Shown here one piece after another: positions 62,849 through 64,000 of a DNA stretch of 64,000 nucleotides (positions within the stretch are counted from its first letter, which is position 1; each line of letters begins with the position of its first letter). The DNA comes from an uncultured Sulfitobacter sp. (GTDB taxonomy: Bacteria; Pseudomonadota; Alphaproteobacteria; Rhodobacterales; Rhodobacteraceae). The notes under the pieces are model-generated. The model saw only the letters and a program-made list of their open reading frames with translations, ran no database searches and was not told the origin of the DNA. Both the position numbers and the translations under genes were made by a program. Location of the stretch: contig CANMZB010000005.1 of assembly GCA_947502265.1 (NCBI GenBank), positions 124,001-188,000 of the forward strand, given 5' to 3'.

Positions 62849-63988
62849 ATGTCGAGGATCGCGTTTTTCGGTCATAACGTGAACGATGCGGCCGTCCGGC
62901 GGCGGGCCATCGCGTTTCAGCGTGCAGGGCACGAGGTTATCGGCTTTATGCCACGCCGTGGTCCGACGGGCGAAACCGGATGGCAGATCATCGACCTTGG
63001 CGCAACACAGGACAACGCCTACGGACAGCGAATTATATCCATCCTCAAAGGCATACGAACCGCCAGCGGGTATCGCGACCTGCTCCGAAGCTGCGATATG
63101 TTTTACGCGCGAAACCTTGACATGCTGGCCCTTGCCGTTGGGGTCTGTCGTCGGCTCAAGCTGACTGCGCCTTTGGTTTATGAGTGCCTCGACGTCCATC
63201 ATCGGCTGGTGGGGGACCGGATTGGTGCGCGCGCTTTGCGGCGCTTTGAAGGCGTGCTTTTGAAGCGGTGCGCGCTTGTTGTGATCTCGTCCCCTCGTTT
63301 CGAAACAGAGCATTTTGCGCGCCATCATGCGGACGGTTACCGCAGCTTTCTTGTGGAAAACCGCATGATAGAGGGGGACGCGTTTCCGGACCGGCCTATT
63401 GGCCCTGCTCCGGATCCGGCCGCGGGTACGCCGTTGCGCATTGGCTGGTTCGGCAATCTGCGATGTCGCACATCGCTGGATCTTCTGTTGAGCCTTGCAC
63501 GGCGTTATCCGGATGAAATTATGTTGTATCTGCGCGGTTATCCTGCGCCGGGCGTTTTTCCCGATTTCGAGGCAGAGTTGGCCCCCTATCCGAATGTGAC
63601 CTTCGGCGGGCGATACCGCGCACCTCAGGATCTTGCGAAAATTTATGGGGCGGTTGATCTGGTCTGGGCCGGAGACTGGTACGAAGCCGGTGCAAATTCG
63701 CTCTGGTTGCTGCCAAACCGGATCTACGAGGGGGGCTATTTCGCGACCCCTGCGTTGGCCCCGTCAGGCACGCAAACCGCGCGCTGGCTGTCTGATCATG
63801 GCGGTGGTTTACTGCTGGATGAACCGGTCGGTGCCGCCCTTGATACCGAAATTGTGCTGCTGCTTGCCGATCGCACAATATTGCAACAGCACCGGCACCA
63901 GTTGTTGTCCCTGCCCCGCGATACTTTTGTCGAAGGTCCGGAAACCACAGCCGCAATGATCGCCGCCGCACAGAAGCCTCCCGCCTGA
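62849..63988 (+). CDS. Glycosyltransferase (GT4-like)
   Basis: This 379-residue protein starts at ATG 62849, overlapping nothing but one base from the preceding stop. Its first strand is IAFFGHNVNDAAVRRRAIAF, the central one RIGWFGNLRCRTSLDLL (about residues 195-211), with IYGAVDLVWAGDW and NRIYEGGYFATPALAP near the C-terminus giving the GT-B donor site pattern. It probably adds a sugar during repeat-unit assembly. The locus appears to continue beyond the window. Confidence 0.82.
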   Translation: MSRIAFFGHNVNDAAVRRRAIAFQRAGHEVIGFMPRRGPTGETGWQIIDLGATQDNAYGQRIISILKGIRTASGYRDLLRSCDMFYARNLDMLALAVGVCRRLKLTAPLVYECLDVHHRLVGDRIGARALRRFEGVLLKRCALVVISSPRFETEHFARHHADGYRSFLVENRMIEGDAFPDRPIGPAPDPAAGTPLRIGWFGNLRCRTSLDLLLSLARRYPDEIMLYLRGYPAPGVFPDFEAELAPYPNVTFGGRYRAPQDLAKIYGAVDLVWAGDWYEAGANSLWLLPNRIYEGGYFATPALAPSGTQTARWLSDHGGGLLLDEPVGAALDTEIVLLLADRTILQQHRHQLLSLPRDTFVEGPETTAAMIAAAQKPPA

Positions 63989-64000
63989 ATGGCTCACAGC

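Noticed and set aside
1-64000. tRNA, rRNA or CRISPR array
   Set aside because: No cloverleaf ending in the usual TTCRANNY arm, no rRNA core sequences and no regular direct repeats were found by eye.

Overview
The window looks like chromosome from a marine, roseobacter-type alphaproteobacterium (Rhodobacterales). The reasons are roughly 58-60% GC by eye, two TRAP uptake systems, an acetate-activation locus, a non-pyrrolysine MttB-family methyltransferase, CimA, CbiZ and a succinoglycan-like (Exo) polysaccharide region. This is inferred from gene content. No rRNA or tRNA gene was seen.

Layout. 1-2675: the 3' part of a penicillin-acylase-family gene and an RluE-type pseudouridine synthase. 2676-11656: a cobalamin riboswitch followed by a tightly packed B12 uptake operon: btuB, btuF, btuC, btuD, cbiZ, an unknown 335-aa gene, exbB, two exbD genes and tonB. 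It therefore carries its own energising complex and a corrinoid-remodelling enzyme. The second ExbD has Asn where the first has the proton-conducting Asp. 11695-16488: a small membrane protein, an outer-membrane protein remnant, an HdhA-like SDR, a probably frameshifted wHTH gene, an iron alcohol dehydrogenase and a thioesterase. 16579-24413: a DctPQM TRAP system and a TAXI-TRAP system flanking a decayed amidohydrolase. 24414-33797: a geneless, hairpin-rich stretch, then acs, a Zn-lid adenylate kinase, a DUF4212 protein plus Na+/solute symporter pair, a cNMP/CBS/DUF294 protein, a membrane protein and a membrane-anchored PAS plus DnaQ-type exonuclease. I consider this the most system-like uncharacterised cluster in the window.

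33800-34870 is a mobile-DNA scar (integrase fragment plus broken IS481). 35248-45007 is mostly housekeeping: HNH nuclease, a three-gene operon of cobK, a DNA glycosylase and an esterase, an MFS carrier, a squalene/phytoene-synthase-like protein, a methyltransferase, a lipase-like hydrolase, cimA and a compositionally mosaic cysS. 45241-50093 holds an aminotransferase broken by a 2-nt frameshift beside its PLP-lysine motif, an outer-membrane beta-barrel protein, the MttB homologue, an EF-hand protein and an ECF sigma factor. An IS66 remnant then marks the edge of an exopolysaccharide locus running to the window end (50849-63988): ExoY-like initiating transferase, at least six glycosyltransferases, a sulfotransferase, a Gfo/Idh/MocA oxidoreductase, an ExoK-like GH16 glycanase and an ExoF-like export protein. 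The locus suggests a possibly sulfated, succinoglycan-type polymer.

B12 links several parts: regulated uptake and salvage, a precorrin-6A reductase for synthesis, and the MttB homologue whose family transfers methyl groups to corrinoid proteins. Functional statements rest on motifs and remembered family features; no database search was run.
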